64,000 nt of DNA from Istiophorus platypterus (Eukaryota; Chordata; Actinopteri; Istiophoriformes; Istiophoridae), in the NCBI GenBank assembly GCA_016859345.1, contig CM029128.1, positions 19,676,104 through 19,740,103 of the forward strand, written 5' to 3'. Below, in pieces: positions 51,974 to 63,300 of the stretch (positions are counted from its first letter, which is position 1; each line of letters begins with the position of its first letter). The notes beneath the pieces are model-generated. The model was given only the letters and a program-made list of their open reading frames with translations, made no database searches and was not told the DNA's origin. A program made the translations under genes and the position numbers.

Positions 51974-54900
51974 TTTAGCTGACCAGACCATCCACAGCAA
52001 AAGTGTCCTTCATTATCAATCATACAAACTAGAAATGAAACACAAGCTGATGAGAAAGTGTCAGATAGATGATAGAGGTCATGGATAATTCTAGCAACTA
52101 TATTGTCCTAATATTTATTCATTCATGTATTTATCTATCATTTTATTGTTTTTACTTGGATGGACTCTGGCGCCAGCAGTGGGCCTTGGTAGAACTGTAA
52201 TGCAAAAACATAACAACTCTTGGTTTTGGGGCACATAAAATCTAGATTAAAATCTGATCTCCTTATTAAATAATCTGAACATTTTTCAGTAAAAATTGGT
52301 TAAAAAAAAATTGTAAACTCACTCATTTATATAGTTTCATAAAATCATTCATATGCAGTTTTTTTCATATATCAAAAAAAGTACATACAATCTGAGGGCA
52401 AATGTGTATAGAAACAAAAATTGAACCTTTACATAAAAGAAATCAGTCCGATTTCTCTCTTCTCACCTCCTCAGGTCGACCCACGGGGCCACCCCCTTCC
52501 TATCCTCCTCCCCCTGTACCGGCAGTGTTCCAGCCCCGTCAGGATTCTGGTCCAGGTTTCCACAAAGCCCCCCCGCCTCCTGTCCCATCACCACACAGAA
52601 TCCAAACTACTATGCTCCATAAAAAACCCCTGCCCTCCTTCCCACCTCCCTCCCTGCCAAAGGACCCTAATAAAGGCCTGCCTCCTCCTCTGCCCTATGC
52701 TCCCCATCTGCAGAAGCCCCTGTCTCCAGGCCCTCCACCTCCTCCTCCCCCCAACCTAAAGAGAACTCTTCACAACAGAGCAGTATCCGTTGGGGAGTCT
52801 GGGTGTGACAGGACAGACCCGAGGCCTCTGCCAGCCATTTCAGTCCAAACTCCCGCCACTCTGCCCATCTGTGACCAATTAGAGACCAGGATGGTCTTAA
52901 ATGGTCCTGCTCACTGCTCCTTTAGTGTTGGAGGGAGCCAGTCAATGGGCAACAATCACCATGGGGGGATGAGTAACCTCCGCAGCAAGCCAACGCTTCC
53001 ACCTCCTCATCCTGCAAATATGGGAGGGTCTACCGTCTTCCCTCCACTGTCTCCTCAACTCAAAACTGGACTGAACAATAAACTAGGGCCTACCAAACCT
53101 CCTCCGCCATCTGTCAAGCCCCCGCTGCTTGGAGCCAAGTCCAAGCAGCCAGGAACCCCACTTCAGTAAGTTTGACTCAAACATACAAGAAAAAAAACAA
53201 GTCAAAATACTTTTTAAAAGAAGTTCTGCATTTTAAGAAATCCTACTTTCTGCCTGGTTATCATAAAGACAAAAGAGAATACGGATAGTTAAGATCAGAC
53301 TCGTCTCTGTGCATTCGGTACAGAAATGAGTCTGATCCTCAGACTTCCAACAACAACTGATTTACATGTTTTGGCTAATTTATTGAGTAATCGTAGAAAC
53401 ACAAATGTAGAAACTGTCAACTGATACAAACCACAGACTTTCATAGTTTTCAGTTCCATTAAGCTTTCCCTGAAAATCTCTCTGGCTGAGTTTGCCTCAC
53501 TTAGACATGTTTTCCCACCAGAAGATCGTCTCCAGAGGGCCAGAGCTTCCGCACCTTAGGAGACGAGGCCCTGTCAGAGTTCTGGAGGAAACAAGACTCA
53601 CCCAAACATAGCAGAAGACAAGACTCTGATGATGACTATGAGAACGTAAGAGCTGATATTAACTGTAAAGATGTTACTTTAAATAATGTGTCTTACACAA
53701 ACCAGTTTTGATGCTCAGATAAACTTTATTTAACCCTCTTTCCTTCTGCTCTAAACACATAGACTTTTTGTTTTTTGTATTCTTGGATTCTTGAAACGAG
53801 GCACTCCTTTGTGCTTATAGGCCTCATAATTCAGGCTGCATCAGCCTCTTTCCATCTTGCCTCAACTATATAGATAAATTAGGTGTTTCATTTCAAAATA
53901 AGACAGTAAAACTGGACATCTTCTATTACAAAACAGCCACAATTCTGAAGTAATACTGCAGTATTCGTATGTTAAGAGAAAACCTTATATGAAACACGGT
54001 ACTCACCTATTCTGAGGAGAAAATTTATCTATCCAGATTGTAAATCATGACGATGGGGAAACAGTTTTAATGAACAATGAAAATTGAAAGACATAATAAA
54101 TCAAAATACTTTTCAGGTCAATGCTTCCATTTCAGCATCTGTGTTTTGGTTGAAATCTGAGTTTTGTGGGTTCAAATGAAGATCAGTAAGATTTTCTACT
54201 CGTTCTTGCAGCCTGTGGTTGTTTGTCCTACTTTGTGAATGTCTGGAAAACTAACACACACTTTAGATTATACCTGTAACTTAAAAATGTGCATTCATGA
54301 ATTCAGTGTCAGTTCAGTATCACACATAATGTGGGAGTTCCACAAAATTCTTTGTTTTGAATCTGCTGTCATATGTTCACAAAAGCACTTACTTTTTCTC
54401 AGAGTCTTTGTGTCACAACAACATTGATATCATTTTTAATCTTTTGAAACAAACTTGAATTACTTTAACATTTAGGTCTTTGATTATTATCTCTAAGTGT
54501 ATTTCTCATTCTCAAAATCCTAATGACCGTTGTATGAGCTAACATCAGTGTTTCAATCCACAGGTGCAGCTGCCGGACTCTGTGTTCATTGACACGACTG
54601 AAACCAGCTTTGTAGAAAAGTAAGAAACATACACTTTTTCAAATATAGAGCTGTAAACTGGAATATTCCTTCTGCAGACTCTGCCTCTGCCCTCTAGTGG
54701 CAAAAATAAAATAGCTTTCTTTTTCTGCTTAATTTCAAGCAATTATTTTATTGACATTACCTTGACTATTTCACTTATTTATGTGTTCTATTGTAACCTA
54801 TAGTGATGTCTGTGCCTGCAGGCTATTCAGAGAGGGCCCCTTCCCTCCCCAGGACGGACTCTATGGCATCAGAAACTCTGGAACCAAAACCTCCAAGGTA

Positions 54901-55506
54901 AAAAATAAAAAGCAGCAGTGGTCAAAGGGACCAATAAAGACATTCACTTAACTATGATGCAGCCATATCAAAAGACACCATAAAAGTTATATGAATACAA
55001 TGAAAACTCACATCTTTGACATTGTCTCATTATCTTTTAACCTCTGCTTTGTCAGTGCTGTTACTACCTGTTACTACCTATTAACACAGGGTTTAAATAA
55101 TGTTTATTTGAGAACAGGCTTCATTATTTTACACTGAAGTTGCCAGTAGCTGATATTTTGGTCTGATACCTTATCCAGGTGCTGGTAGTGTGGGATGTCA
55201 GTATAGGCAAAGCCAGAAACTACCGTCTGTTTGAAGAGGTAAGAAACCTTCTGCTCACCATCATATTTTGACATTATAAATAAAACCATGATTATTTATG
55301 TTTAAAGATTAGGCATAAAACAGTGTGACAGTAATAACGTCTCCTGTCTACGGTGGTTGCTTTGACAGGAGGGCCGCATCTTTCTGGAGGGTGACATGAC
55401 CTTCCCCGCTCTGTCAGCCCTGATTGAACACTACCACAGCCATCCTCTTCCTCACCATGGCTCACTCTGCCTGCAGATGCCCTTCACAAAGACACTGAGC
55501 ATTTGA
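50029..55506 (+). CDS. sh3bp2: SH3 domain-binding protein 2 (3BP2), 12 coding exons, 577 aa
   Basis: Cytoplasmic adaptor that in mammals links SYK/SRC/ABL-family kinases, VAV and PLC-gamma in immune cells and osteoclasts. The coding exons are 50029-50164, 50316-50418, 50956-51073, 51194-51261, 51567-51652, 51848-51925, 52475-53165, 53522-53645, 54564-54619, 54822-54897, 55179-55238 and 55369-55506. They total 1734 nt, all introns are GT-AG, and the phases are continuous to TGA. Domains: PH about 27-131 (conserved helix Trp121), acidic linker about 140-190 with Tyr172 and Tyr184, proline-rich 198-426 with an Abl-SH3-type ligand at 203-212, R-S-S-P-E-G at 428-433, Tyr466, and SH2 about 474-570 with the FLVR-type Arg504. 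Alignment from memory with human 3BP2 is near-continuous in PH and SH2, while the proline-rich middle is diverged. The start was chosen by alignment with the mammalian N-terminus; in-frame upstream exons could extend it. I see no frameshift or lost key residue. Confidence 0.97.
50316..50418 (+). CDS. sh3bp2: sh3bp2 coding exon C2 (residues 46-79, PH domain)
   Basis: Encodes the PH core starting WPLRYIIIHKGCVYYFKSS and ending in SLNGYN. This is almost identical to the corresponding mammalian segment. The acceptor is TTCAG and the donor CAG/GTCAGT. The intron before it is 151 bp. Confidence 0.97.
50956..51073 (+). CDS. sh3bp2: sh3bp2 coding exon C3 (residues 80-119, PH domain)
   Basis: Encodes VMRAAEETTSSNVFPFKI, then SKKHRTW and the start of the PH C-terminal region (ASEDERR). 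It matches mammalian 3BP2 at nearly every position. The acceptor is TTCCACAG and the donor AGG/GTGAGA; the exon ends on a codon boundary. Confidence 0.97.
51194..51261 (+). CDS. sh3bp2: sh3bp2 coding exon C4 (residues 120-141, end of PH)
   Basis: Begins KWMRHLRREI, the C-terminal helix of the PH fold, with its nearly invariant tryptophan at residue 121. The acceptor is GACAG and the donor CCAG/GTAATG. The last two bases begin Ser142. Confidence 0.95.
51378..51397. repeat. Poly(A) run in an sh3bp2 intron
   Basis: About 20 A residues in the intron between exons C4 and C5. There is no recognisable SINE body next to it. Confidence 0.9.
51567..51652 (+). CDS. sh3bp2: sh3bp2 coding exon C5 (residues 142-170, Ser/Asp linker)
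   Basis: Encodes SDSDSDTDSFYGTIEKPMDI, closely matching the mammalian S-D-T-D-S-F-Y-G block that follows the PH domain. The acceptor is ATCGTAG and the donor GATG/GTAAGA. The exon ends one base into Asp171. Confidence 0.96.
51848..51925 (+). CDS. sh3bp2: sh3bp2 coding exon C6 (residues 171-196, acidic tyrosine linker)
   Basis: A 78-nt exon encoding an acidic run with Tyr172 (D-Y-V-E) and Tyr184 (E-D-Y-L-K-P). These line up with human Tyr174 and Tyr183, known SYK-phosphorylated sites; Tyr183 is the VAV docking site. Position +2 after Tyr184 is Lys where human has Glu. Its length is a multiple of three, so skipping it keeps the frame. A (CA)20 repeat starts 8 bases after its end. Confidence 0.94.
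51933..51972 (+). repeat. (CA)20 microsatellite beside the exon C6 donor
   Basis: Twenty uninterrupted CA units start 8 bases after the last base of sh3bp2 exon C6. CA-rich intronic RNA binds hnRNP L and can enhance or silence nearby splice sites, so this repeat could affect inclusion of that in-frame exon. The effect is inferred. Confidence 0.95.
52475..53165 (+). CDS. sh3bp2: sh3bp2 coding exon C7 (residues 197-426, proline-rich region)
   Basis: The large exon of the gene, coding for a proline-rich, low-complexity region with many PPPP and PxxP segments. Near its start is PPSYPPPPVP (203-212), which differs by one residue from the classic 3BP2 peptide bound by the ABL SH3 domain. Further short SH3-type motifs recur (PPPPVPSP, KPPPPSVKPP). 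The acceptor is CTCCTCAG; the donor is CTTCA/GTAAGT. Confidence 0.96.
53522..53645 (+). CDS. sh3bp2: sh3bp2 coding exon C8 (residues 427-468, tankyrase-type motif)
   Basis: Begins with R-S-S-P-E-G-Q-S-F-R, aligned with human R-S-P-P-D-G-Q-S-F-R. That human motif is bound by tankyrase and mutated in cherubism. It ends with D-S-D-D-D-Y-E-N, matching human D-S-D-E-D-Y-E-K around the tyrosine just before the SH2 domain. The acceptor is CCACCAG and the donor AAC/GTAAGA, phase 0. Confidence 0.95.
54564..54619 (+). CDS. sh3bp2: sh3bp2 coding exon C9 (residues 469-486, start of SH2)
   Basis: Encodes VQLPDSVFIDTTETSFVE, the entry to the SH2 domain (human VPLPNSVFVNTTES). The acceptor is CCACAG and the donor GAAAA/GTAAGA. 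The preceding 918-bp intron is the longest within the coding region. Confidence 0.94.
54822..54897 (+). CDS. sh3bp2: sh3bp2 coding exon C10 (residues 487-512, FLVR arginine)
   Basis: Encodes PQDGLYGIRNSGTKTSK, in which Arg504 is the phosphotyrosine-contacting arginine of the SH2 FLVR-type strand. Human has Cys where this protein has Gly502. The acceptor is CCTGCAG and the donor AAG/GTAAAA, phase 0. Confidence 0.95.
55179..55238 (+). CDS. sh3bp2: sh3bp2 coding exon C11 (residues 513-532, SH2)
   Basis: Encodes VLVVWDVSIGKARNYRLFEE, the central SH2 strands (human VLVVWDE then NYRIFEK). The acceptor is TTATCCAG and the donor GAG/GTAAGA. It is 60 nt in phase 0 on both sides. Confidence 0.95.
55369..55506 (+). 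CDS. sh3bp2: sh3bp2 coding exon C12 (residues 533-577, SH2 end and stop)
   Basis: Encodes RIFLEGDMTFPALSALIEHY, then HPLPHHGSLCL and a short tail ending TKTLSI before TGA at 55504. This matches the end of the human SH2 domain (YLEGE, MVEHYHTH, LPSHQSLLL). The tail after the domain differs from the mammalian one. Confidence 0.95.
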   Translation, partial: EGRIFLEGDMTFPALSALIEHYHSHPLPHHGSLCLQMPFTKTLSI

Positions 55507-57305
55507 TCCACACAGTCAAAACATACGACTAAAACGGAAGCAGAAGAATGGGGCGTAGAATGGGGCGAAGAATGAACTGAAATTGATCCTCTTCAAAAAA
55601 CACAAACTCACACAGATTAAACAACTGTCACAGTATATTACACTGGACCAAAGAAAAGATCCTTTTTCGCCTGATGGTGCACCAGAATGGACCAGAAAGC
55701 TCCATGTTAAACAAGGACAGTAGTTTCTAAAATTTTGACTCAAGACACCTTTATTGTTTGTGCAAATTAGACATTATTTGATTTACTTTTAGACAAACTA
55801 GACTTCAGTCCTCAGCCTATTTCTGCACACTGGACAAATCAGTTGAGGTAAATATTAGTTATTAACTGCAGATCTTGGATATGACAAAGACAAACAAGAC
55901 AAGACAAAAAAAAAAGAAAGAGAGAATATGCTCTAATGGATCAAAAAGAAATCTCAGTTAATCACACATCTGCTCTGTTTTTGAATCATCCTGGTTGCTT
56001 AATGCAAACTGAGGAGAGCAAACAGGAAAGTGGGAAACGATGAAATGATAAAGCACAATCCAGGACCCTCTCAGATGGATGGGATTTTTGTTTATCTGTG
56101 GTTCCTGTGGGTCTGCCCCAAAACCTGCACCTGCAATTGGGTCAAGTCCCTACTGGGAACATTTGGAAGATTTAATCAGGGTCAGCCGTACAAGCACTAC
56201 AGACACATTCAGATGACAGTGAACAGCAAACATGGATTCAGGAAGTCATTGAAAAATTGTGTTGTTATTGAACGGTCTATGTCTGATAAAACATTTATGA
56301 AAGGATTTATCAAATTCACTTAAGGTTACCAACTTTCCCTTTTACAGCATCAGATATCCATAATTCGTCAAATTAGTCTCATCAAGATTCATAGATTTTT
56401 TTATGTCTAATGATAAGTATCTGTGGAGGCCACAAGCGCATATTGTTTAAACAGGAATAAAACTCAACATGTCTGCTGATTATTGTCACTCCTAAAACTG
56501 ACAATAGTTGCTTTACTACCAATAAGCAGACTGGTATGACATTGTGGTGAATTGTTGGATAGACTTAGCTCTGAATGTTAAATGTGTGTAAATCAAGCGT
56601 AAGCTAAGTTAACCCCAGGCAGACATTTTTCAGAGATGGAACACACTCACTTTCTACCTGGTGGCACATGACATCTGCTTAAATGGTGAAGACTGCAAGT
56701 GTAGTCACTGGGACAGACTCACCATCGCCTGTGTTCTCATCATGTGTCCTGAGACAATTCCAGTCGGCCCACATTCAGGATCAATTGACTCAAAAGGCTT
56801 GTCTTCCCATACAGACCCAGATACTTTAGACTGAACCTCAACTATCAAAGTCACAAATGAGACGACAGCCATATCTATATATCTATATGCCTTTAGCCTC
56901 CTGTTTCGCCTATTTACCTCTATTAGAATCAGAAATAACAGGCAACATTGCTCTTATTTAAACTGTTACTGTGACCTATGCCTCCCAAGGACTTGTAACA
57001 CTGTAGAACACTCCTTGAAACTTTTCCTTTTTACTGCATTAGAAGCAGAAAACATTTTCCACTCAAATTGGCACTTTATTAGGTTTTTGGACTTTCAACA
57101 ATGTTGTAGTTTTTCTGATTCAAAACAGAAGTGTGATTCTTCAGTTTTGTGAGTCCTTGAGAGGTAGAAAACTTCTATGTGTTAACATGGAATAAAACCA
57201 GACCATTGACATCTTAGACTGAACATAAAGAAATCAGAACTCATTTTCTACTGAGCTGCAGAAAATGTTGACATTCTGCAAATAAAGTTTGTGCAGCACT
57301 GTTTT
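55507..57305 (+). other. sh3bp2: sh3bp2 3' untranslated region
   Basis: Sequence from the TGA to about 20 bases beyond the best polyadenylation signal. It lacks long open frames and is AT-rich, as expected for a 3' UTR. Earlier AATAAA hexamers at 56456 and 57191 could give shorter transcripts. The exact cleavage site cannot be read from the sequence. Confidence 0.7.
57281..57286 (+). terminator. Polyadenylation signal AATAAA of sh3bp2
   Basis: A canonical AATAAA about 1.78 kb after the stop codon. It is followed by a T/G-rich stretch (GTTTGTGCAG, then TGTTTTTAATGC), the usual downstream element. The hexamers at 57191-57196 and 56456-56461 have weaker T/G context. Confidence 0.65.
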
Positions 57306-60300
57306 TAATGCTGTAGATAACTCTATATTTATATGTAAATGCTGTGTATACTGTAAAAAAAATGTAAAAATGTAAATAGATTTTTTTCTAATGAAACATA
57401 TGTTAAGAACTCAGAGCTTCTGTTAGTTTTGTCTTCTTTTCAAATTTCTGTATCTAATGTGTAGTGTCCCATAAAGTAAAAGTAACAAGTTTGAGCGTTA
57501 TTGCACACATCTACAACTGTATCACTCAAGTTAGACACAACCAGTAAGTCACCGAATGTAAAAGGATAGGTAGATTATTATTTTTAATTATTGATTTAAC
57601 CTTATATTTCATTATCAATCCCATTTTTTTTAGTAAATACAAAATCCCAGAGCCCAAGGTGACAATTTCAAAAACAGACCAAAGCCCAAAGCTATTTATT
57701 TTACAATCCCCAAGTCAGCCAATCCATGAATAGACTAATTGTTCCATCACCAAACTGCGATTCTGAGCTAAATTTCCTGATTCTGATGTCAGATAACTCA
57801 AACTCAGAAAACAATGTATCATAGACATAGATGCAGTAAAGTTTGGTCCGGCAGCAAAAATGGTGACTTCTGTTTAGTTTAGTTTTGGGGTTTTTTTGTA
57901 TATTACCTGCAAAATCACTTTACTATAATATAAAGTATAAAGTCCATAATGTTATGATTTACAGTAGTTTGGAGTTGGGACAGAGAAACTATAACAGCAT
58001 AGATATTTTAGATAAAGACACACTGGCAGAAAACAAATCAGGCAACACCTCAACCTTGTAGCCTTTCCTCATGAGAAGAGAGGCACTGACAATAAAGCAT
58101 AAATCTCATGTTTGAGCAGATTGTCCGGCTGAGTGTGGGCAGGGCGTCTTCTTGAGCTCATTCTGATGGGCCTTGACTTAATGGGTTCATTACTGTCCCC
58201 TGTGGCCCCCAGCAGAAAGCAACCACTCTGACTAGTTATCACATTTGAGGCCAAACTACTGTTCATCCACATCTAGATAGAGTTTGAAATATATGAAAAT
58301 GTGTAACGAAGGCTGTGGCCTTCCAGACAAAAATTTAAGCAAGCAAGTGATGGGGAGGAGGGTGCTGATGCTGACTCTGTCCTGGTCTTCATCCCCATCT
58401 GAGAGGAGAAGCCAGACAGAGTATTATCAGGACGACCCCCGGGACAACAAGATATACCACATCCTTAACTGATGACATCAAATCCTGCTTTGAACTGTCC
58501 CTGACAGAGCCTATCTGAACAATAGTCCTAAATATGGCAAACTTTGGGGAGGGACTGGAATTCGGTAGACCAGACAGAAATCCAAGCATTCCCAGGTCTG
58601 TTGATTCTGTCTGATGTATATAGAGCCAGAAATTAATCCACCTATAGTTTACATGTAGAGTCTAATTTGGGCAGGGTTTTTTTTCAGTCATTTGTTAACA
58701 ATAGCGATACCTGACTTGGCCATTGTACACAATACATGGCAGATACTCATCTGAAAGAATGAATGCATGATGGCCCTTATTTTTCATCCTCCTAGATGTA
58801 TCAGCCCACAGTGTTTTTGTAGTGAGGAGGCAGGTGAATCCAGGCTGGAATCAGGAGAAGACATTCAAGAGGAAGCTTTTCCTGGAGGAGCCGGGGGAAG
58901 CCGTGGTGATGTGTCTTACTTAAAGGCACCGACACGTTCCCTCAAAAACCATCTGCTGGATTGATATGAAATAGACAGGGGTGCTGGACCAAGCTCTGAA
59001 ACCCTCAGAGACAAGCGAGGTACTGTGATAATACAGTACATGTGTTGTGATTTCCCGGGACAGACGGGACCCAAATGCTGAAGCTCAGAGACAGAGGCAA
59101 GATTACAAGTGATAGTACAGTGGTTTTAATAATCTTGGTTTTCAGGCAGTTCACATGTCCATGGCTAAGAGTCGGCCAAGCAGGTTTAACAAAGAATCTT
59201 AGGTTTAGCTGACTAGCAGCAGACAGGTCTCCTCCTCAGTCCACCAAAAGCAAAGAGAAAAAGGTATACAGAGAAGGGAATCCAACAGAGGAGGAGGACT
59301 CACACACACACTCTCTCAGGGCGAGGCTGGTGGCTAACTGCAGGCGGATTAGTTTGTGGCAGACGCAAATAGAGATCAGCGTGCTTTTAATCTAGGCAAA
59401 CTCTCCAGTGAAGCTGGTCAGGCAAGTGAGCACATGAAGCAACAGGCAGTTTGACAAACACCGGTGATCTGGCCTGATCTTTTATGCTGTAGGAAGCTGA
59501 GGTCTAATGGGTGTGGTTGATGAGAAGGGAAGTAGCACCTGCGCAGGTGAGGCAGAGACAACACAGGTGGAGTGCCGGCCAGCCCCGCCCTGAGGAAGAC
59601 AGACTCACAGACAGGGAGAGACAGACATGACATGCAGAGGACAGGGTAAACACATGACACACTAGGATGTGAGGAGGCAGACTGCAAATATTTCCTTTGG
59701 CATTTACTACAATTAGTGTAATCATAACCAAATATTTATTTTACTCAAAAACTAGTTTTATATGTTCAGCTCACTGTGGCTAAAGGGAAGCACAAACTGT
59801 GTTATAGATATTAGAAATAACATTCATTTTTTTTAAAAATCTGATATTTCCAGATGAGCGTGAGCGGCTTTGAGTGTCGCTGTCTGTGGTGCTGAACAGC
59901 TCTTCAGGTCCATCGACAGTACAGACAGGTCCACAGCATGTTTCCAAACAATGACATTTTCATTGTTTCTTTTCATTACTGGTAGATGCCAGTTCTGTGG
60001 AAGGTGGAGTGAAATGTATTGCTTTTATACTGTATATTTCAGTGTGTGGGTGCAATCATTTTTACAAGGTCATAGCTCATTTTGGACAGGAGAAAGTGTG
60101 TGTTTTTACATCACAGCAGAAACTCGTTTCCTCTCTCTAAGGTCTAAGTAGAGAGAATTAAAACCCTCGAGAGAGTTGACTACCAGCTCTCCTTCACAGA
60201 GAGATAAAGACGCTCTCCCTTTGGCTATGAGCATCTTCAGAAACCTGGCCCAGATCTTGGCATGATTACATATCTGCTTCTAGCCAGTTATGGAGAGTCC

Positions 60301-63300
60301 CCATGGCTCCCTGGTGAGATGAGGATAAAGCTGTTTGCTCTCAGGAAGCGTTGATATCCGTAGGCTGTGTGCTATTCTCTGCCTGATAAATGTCACCTCT
60401 CTGCTATATACAGAGTCATATTTTTCCATGATGGGACAAAGATTTAAAAAAAAAAAAAAGCACTCTACTGGGCCTGTTTTTATAAAGCATCTGTAGCTGA
60501 GTGGCTTCATCCGCCCCCTTTGTTCTAGATAAATCTCAGTAGTTCAGTTGATTTTCTTTCTTCTCTACAACCAACTTTAAAACTGCTGTTTCATTGCACT
60601 GCTGGACATATACTTAACGTCTCTCTCTGCTGTCCCGCTGAGATTCACTCTGCATAGATAAGCATTACAAAGTCAAATGTGTTCGAATCACCTTGGTAGA
60701 TACACAACACAGTCCTACTGTGAGAAATTGGTTTTCTCTTGTATTTTATTCCTGGGAATACAACTGCTGCAGTTCTTCTTTGTGGTGGCAGATTCCTGGG
60801 AATCGAATATGTTCTTCCATTCCCAAATGACACTATCATTGGGAGACTGCAAGATCATTTTAACAGGTTAACATGAATGTCAGGGAAAGTGGCTTAATTG
60901 AAAGCATCTGGTCCTGTAAGCATTCTCCTGGGCTTTGTGCAGGTTGATATTTTGCGCTGACATCTCTCTGCCATGTTTGATTAGAGCTCCCTGACTGCAC
61001 CCAATAACCTTGCTGCTAATGCAGAGTGGTTGATCACATAGTGACAGCAACATGTAGTAGGTTTTTGATTTGAAAGTATTTTTAACCAGGGAAACTTCCA
61101 TAGTCACTTTTTGCCCTAAAATCACAGACCAAGTCCCTCTCATGCCAGCCCAAGCGCCCTTATGGTTACCCTGAGCCACTCTGTTGTTGAGCTTTGGTGC
61201 AAAGCCTAAATTTTTGTTGAATAGACGTGTCCCTTCAAATCTTACTTATGTGGGAACAGAGAGGTTGAAAAGTTGGACTCTCTGAACTGGTAAACATGGA
61301 GTAACTGCACTGTAAAATGTTCTAAGCTAGTTTATCTTTTTTTTTTTTAATTTGAAAACATCAAAAACATTAAGAACTTTGTAAACATTTTCCATTCATA
61401 AATATCCAGATCCACATGAGTTTAGATATTTCCATCCTTGTTATTTGACCATGGTCAAGCTGGGGATTATTCAACTCCTTGGTGTCAAATCAGCTGAGTT
61501 GAATTTGCTCTCATTAAAGCATTTAGTTGACAGGTAAGTCCATGCATCGCTCTCTTTTTTTTTGACTGAGGATCTACAAGCTTCCTCCTGTTCCTGCTGG
61601 TCTTCCTCTTGCTTTTCCTGTTCTTGCTGCTGCACCTCAGCAGCTGATTGTCAGGCACCTTTAGGTTCCTGTTCAAACTCAGGAGCTTCCAGACCAGTGA
61701 CAACTACAACCTATAGAAGTGTTTCCTCTTGCTGGTCACTGAAGTGTTTGTAGAACGTCATTTTCCTTAAAGGTCTGAAGACCCTGCTCCTTCCCTGCTC
61801 CTCGGAGAGCCACAGTGGATACCTCTACATGTGCAGAGGTAACACAATGCATCCTACTAACTCTTCACCAGAGGTAATTAATTTATTAATGACAGCATTA
61901 ATAAAGGTCTCCAACAAGTTTTAATTTCACATATTCAATAGTTCAAAAGGTTATTTATTATCTGACACTGTAATATTTAATGTATTTTTTTCTTTAAGTA
62001 GGAGGTGGCTATACCAGACAAAGCTAATGACAACATCACCTAAAATGAACTGCAAATCTTAGAATTGGTTATTCACTTTACTGGCTCTCCTGTATTAGGA
62101 ATCTATTTTTACTCAGGTATAGATGGCTGAATCAAGATCTCAAGACTCCTGCAGTACAGTCCCATGCAAAAGATGAGACCCACTGGGGAACCCTGATCCC
62201 AGGAACCACCACTTCACTATCAGCTTTTGTGGAGGCTGGAGCACTTCCAATCATTCACTGCAGCCAGTAGAGGTGGGTGGCCCTTTCTAGCCTAACCAAA
62301 CCTCTAAGAAGCTACATTGTGGAAGACATGAGACAGAGACACAACTAACACTGTTTAATTGATGAGAGACAAGATATGTTTATTCCAGACCAATCAGAAG
62401 GATGGATGACCACCGTACCAGCTGTTAAGGATAGGTCACCTGTGTTTCAGTGGGCTCATCAGGTTATCCCCTCAGTAACATTAGACGGTACCAATAGTCA
62501 CATAAAGTGGTGATTAGATAAAGTGTACAGTACATTCGTTGATTATATTCTGTGTAACACAAAGCGGTGTCCTGAACCACTCAGCAATGTCCTCACTTCC
62601 AGACCCCGAATGCTATCTGAAGACCCAGTGAGTAAAAAAATAACCCCCCTCTTCCACCCCCACGTTCTCCAGCCAACAGTCAAGAGCATGAGGAGCGTCC
62701 TGCCTTCCCCCACAAAAGAAGATGTTGAAAAAGTTCAATCTGGCCTCAACGTCTACTGCATTGACTTCTAGCCAATCAAATACCTGCAATTTTACATTCC
62801 TGGTAGATTTCTTTATGAGAGGACCAAATCGTTTTACTGTTAACATGTCCATCATCATAACGGAGAGTAAAACGACTGAGTGAACTTTCCAGACTTGAAA
62901 AATCTCGTTTCATAGTACAGTATTATAAACTGCTCTATGGTGCTTTGGTGTCTGATAAGCCTTCAAACTCATGGATCTATTACTCAAACTGGACTCCTGG
63001 ACTGGATGTCACTAACGGTTACCAGTCACATGTCCAGACCAGTGCAGTTCTGTCTTTGCTCTAAACACATGATTGAAAATGAAAGATGAGTTGATTTCAC
63101 TAAATTCTGGCACAATAATTTACTGTGTGTTAATGATCAACAACTGCAAATATATTCTTACCATTTTCTGCCATCAAGAAATTAAAAAAACTCTGCTTAT
63201 TGTTCTTTCAAAGTCAAAATTTTTTCCACCAGTTGTGGAGCTGGTTGTCCACAATATTCAGGATCCGGCTGGTGAGCCTGCAAATAATGATTTTCCGAAG

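Noticed and set aside
52402..52474. Extension of the large exon's frame upstream to an ATG at 52402
   Set aside because: It crosses the CTCCTCAG acceptor at 52474; the upstream part is intronic, and the splice from exon C6 fits the family.
52421..52759. 112-codon frame in the sh3bp2 large exon
   Set aside because: Shadow of the proline-rich coding frame, which is the one consistent with splicing and with human 3BP2.
60880..61179. 99-codon minus frame
   Set aside because: No domain recognised and no plausible splice sites or start context; kept out of the gene list.
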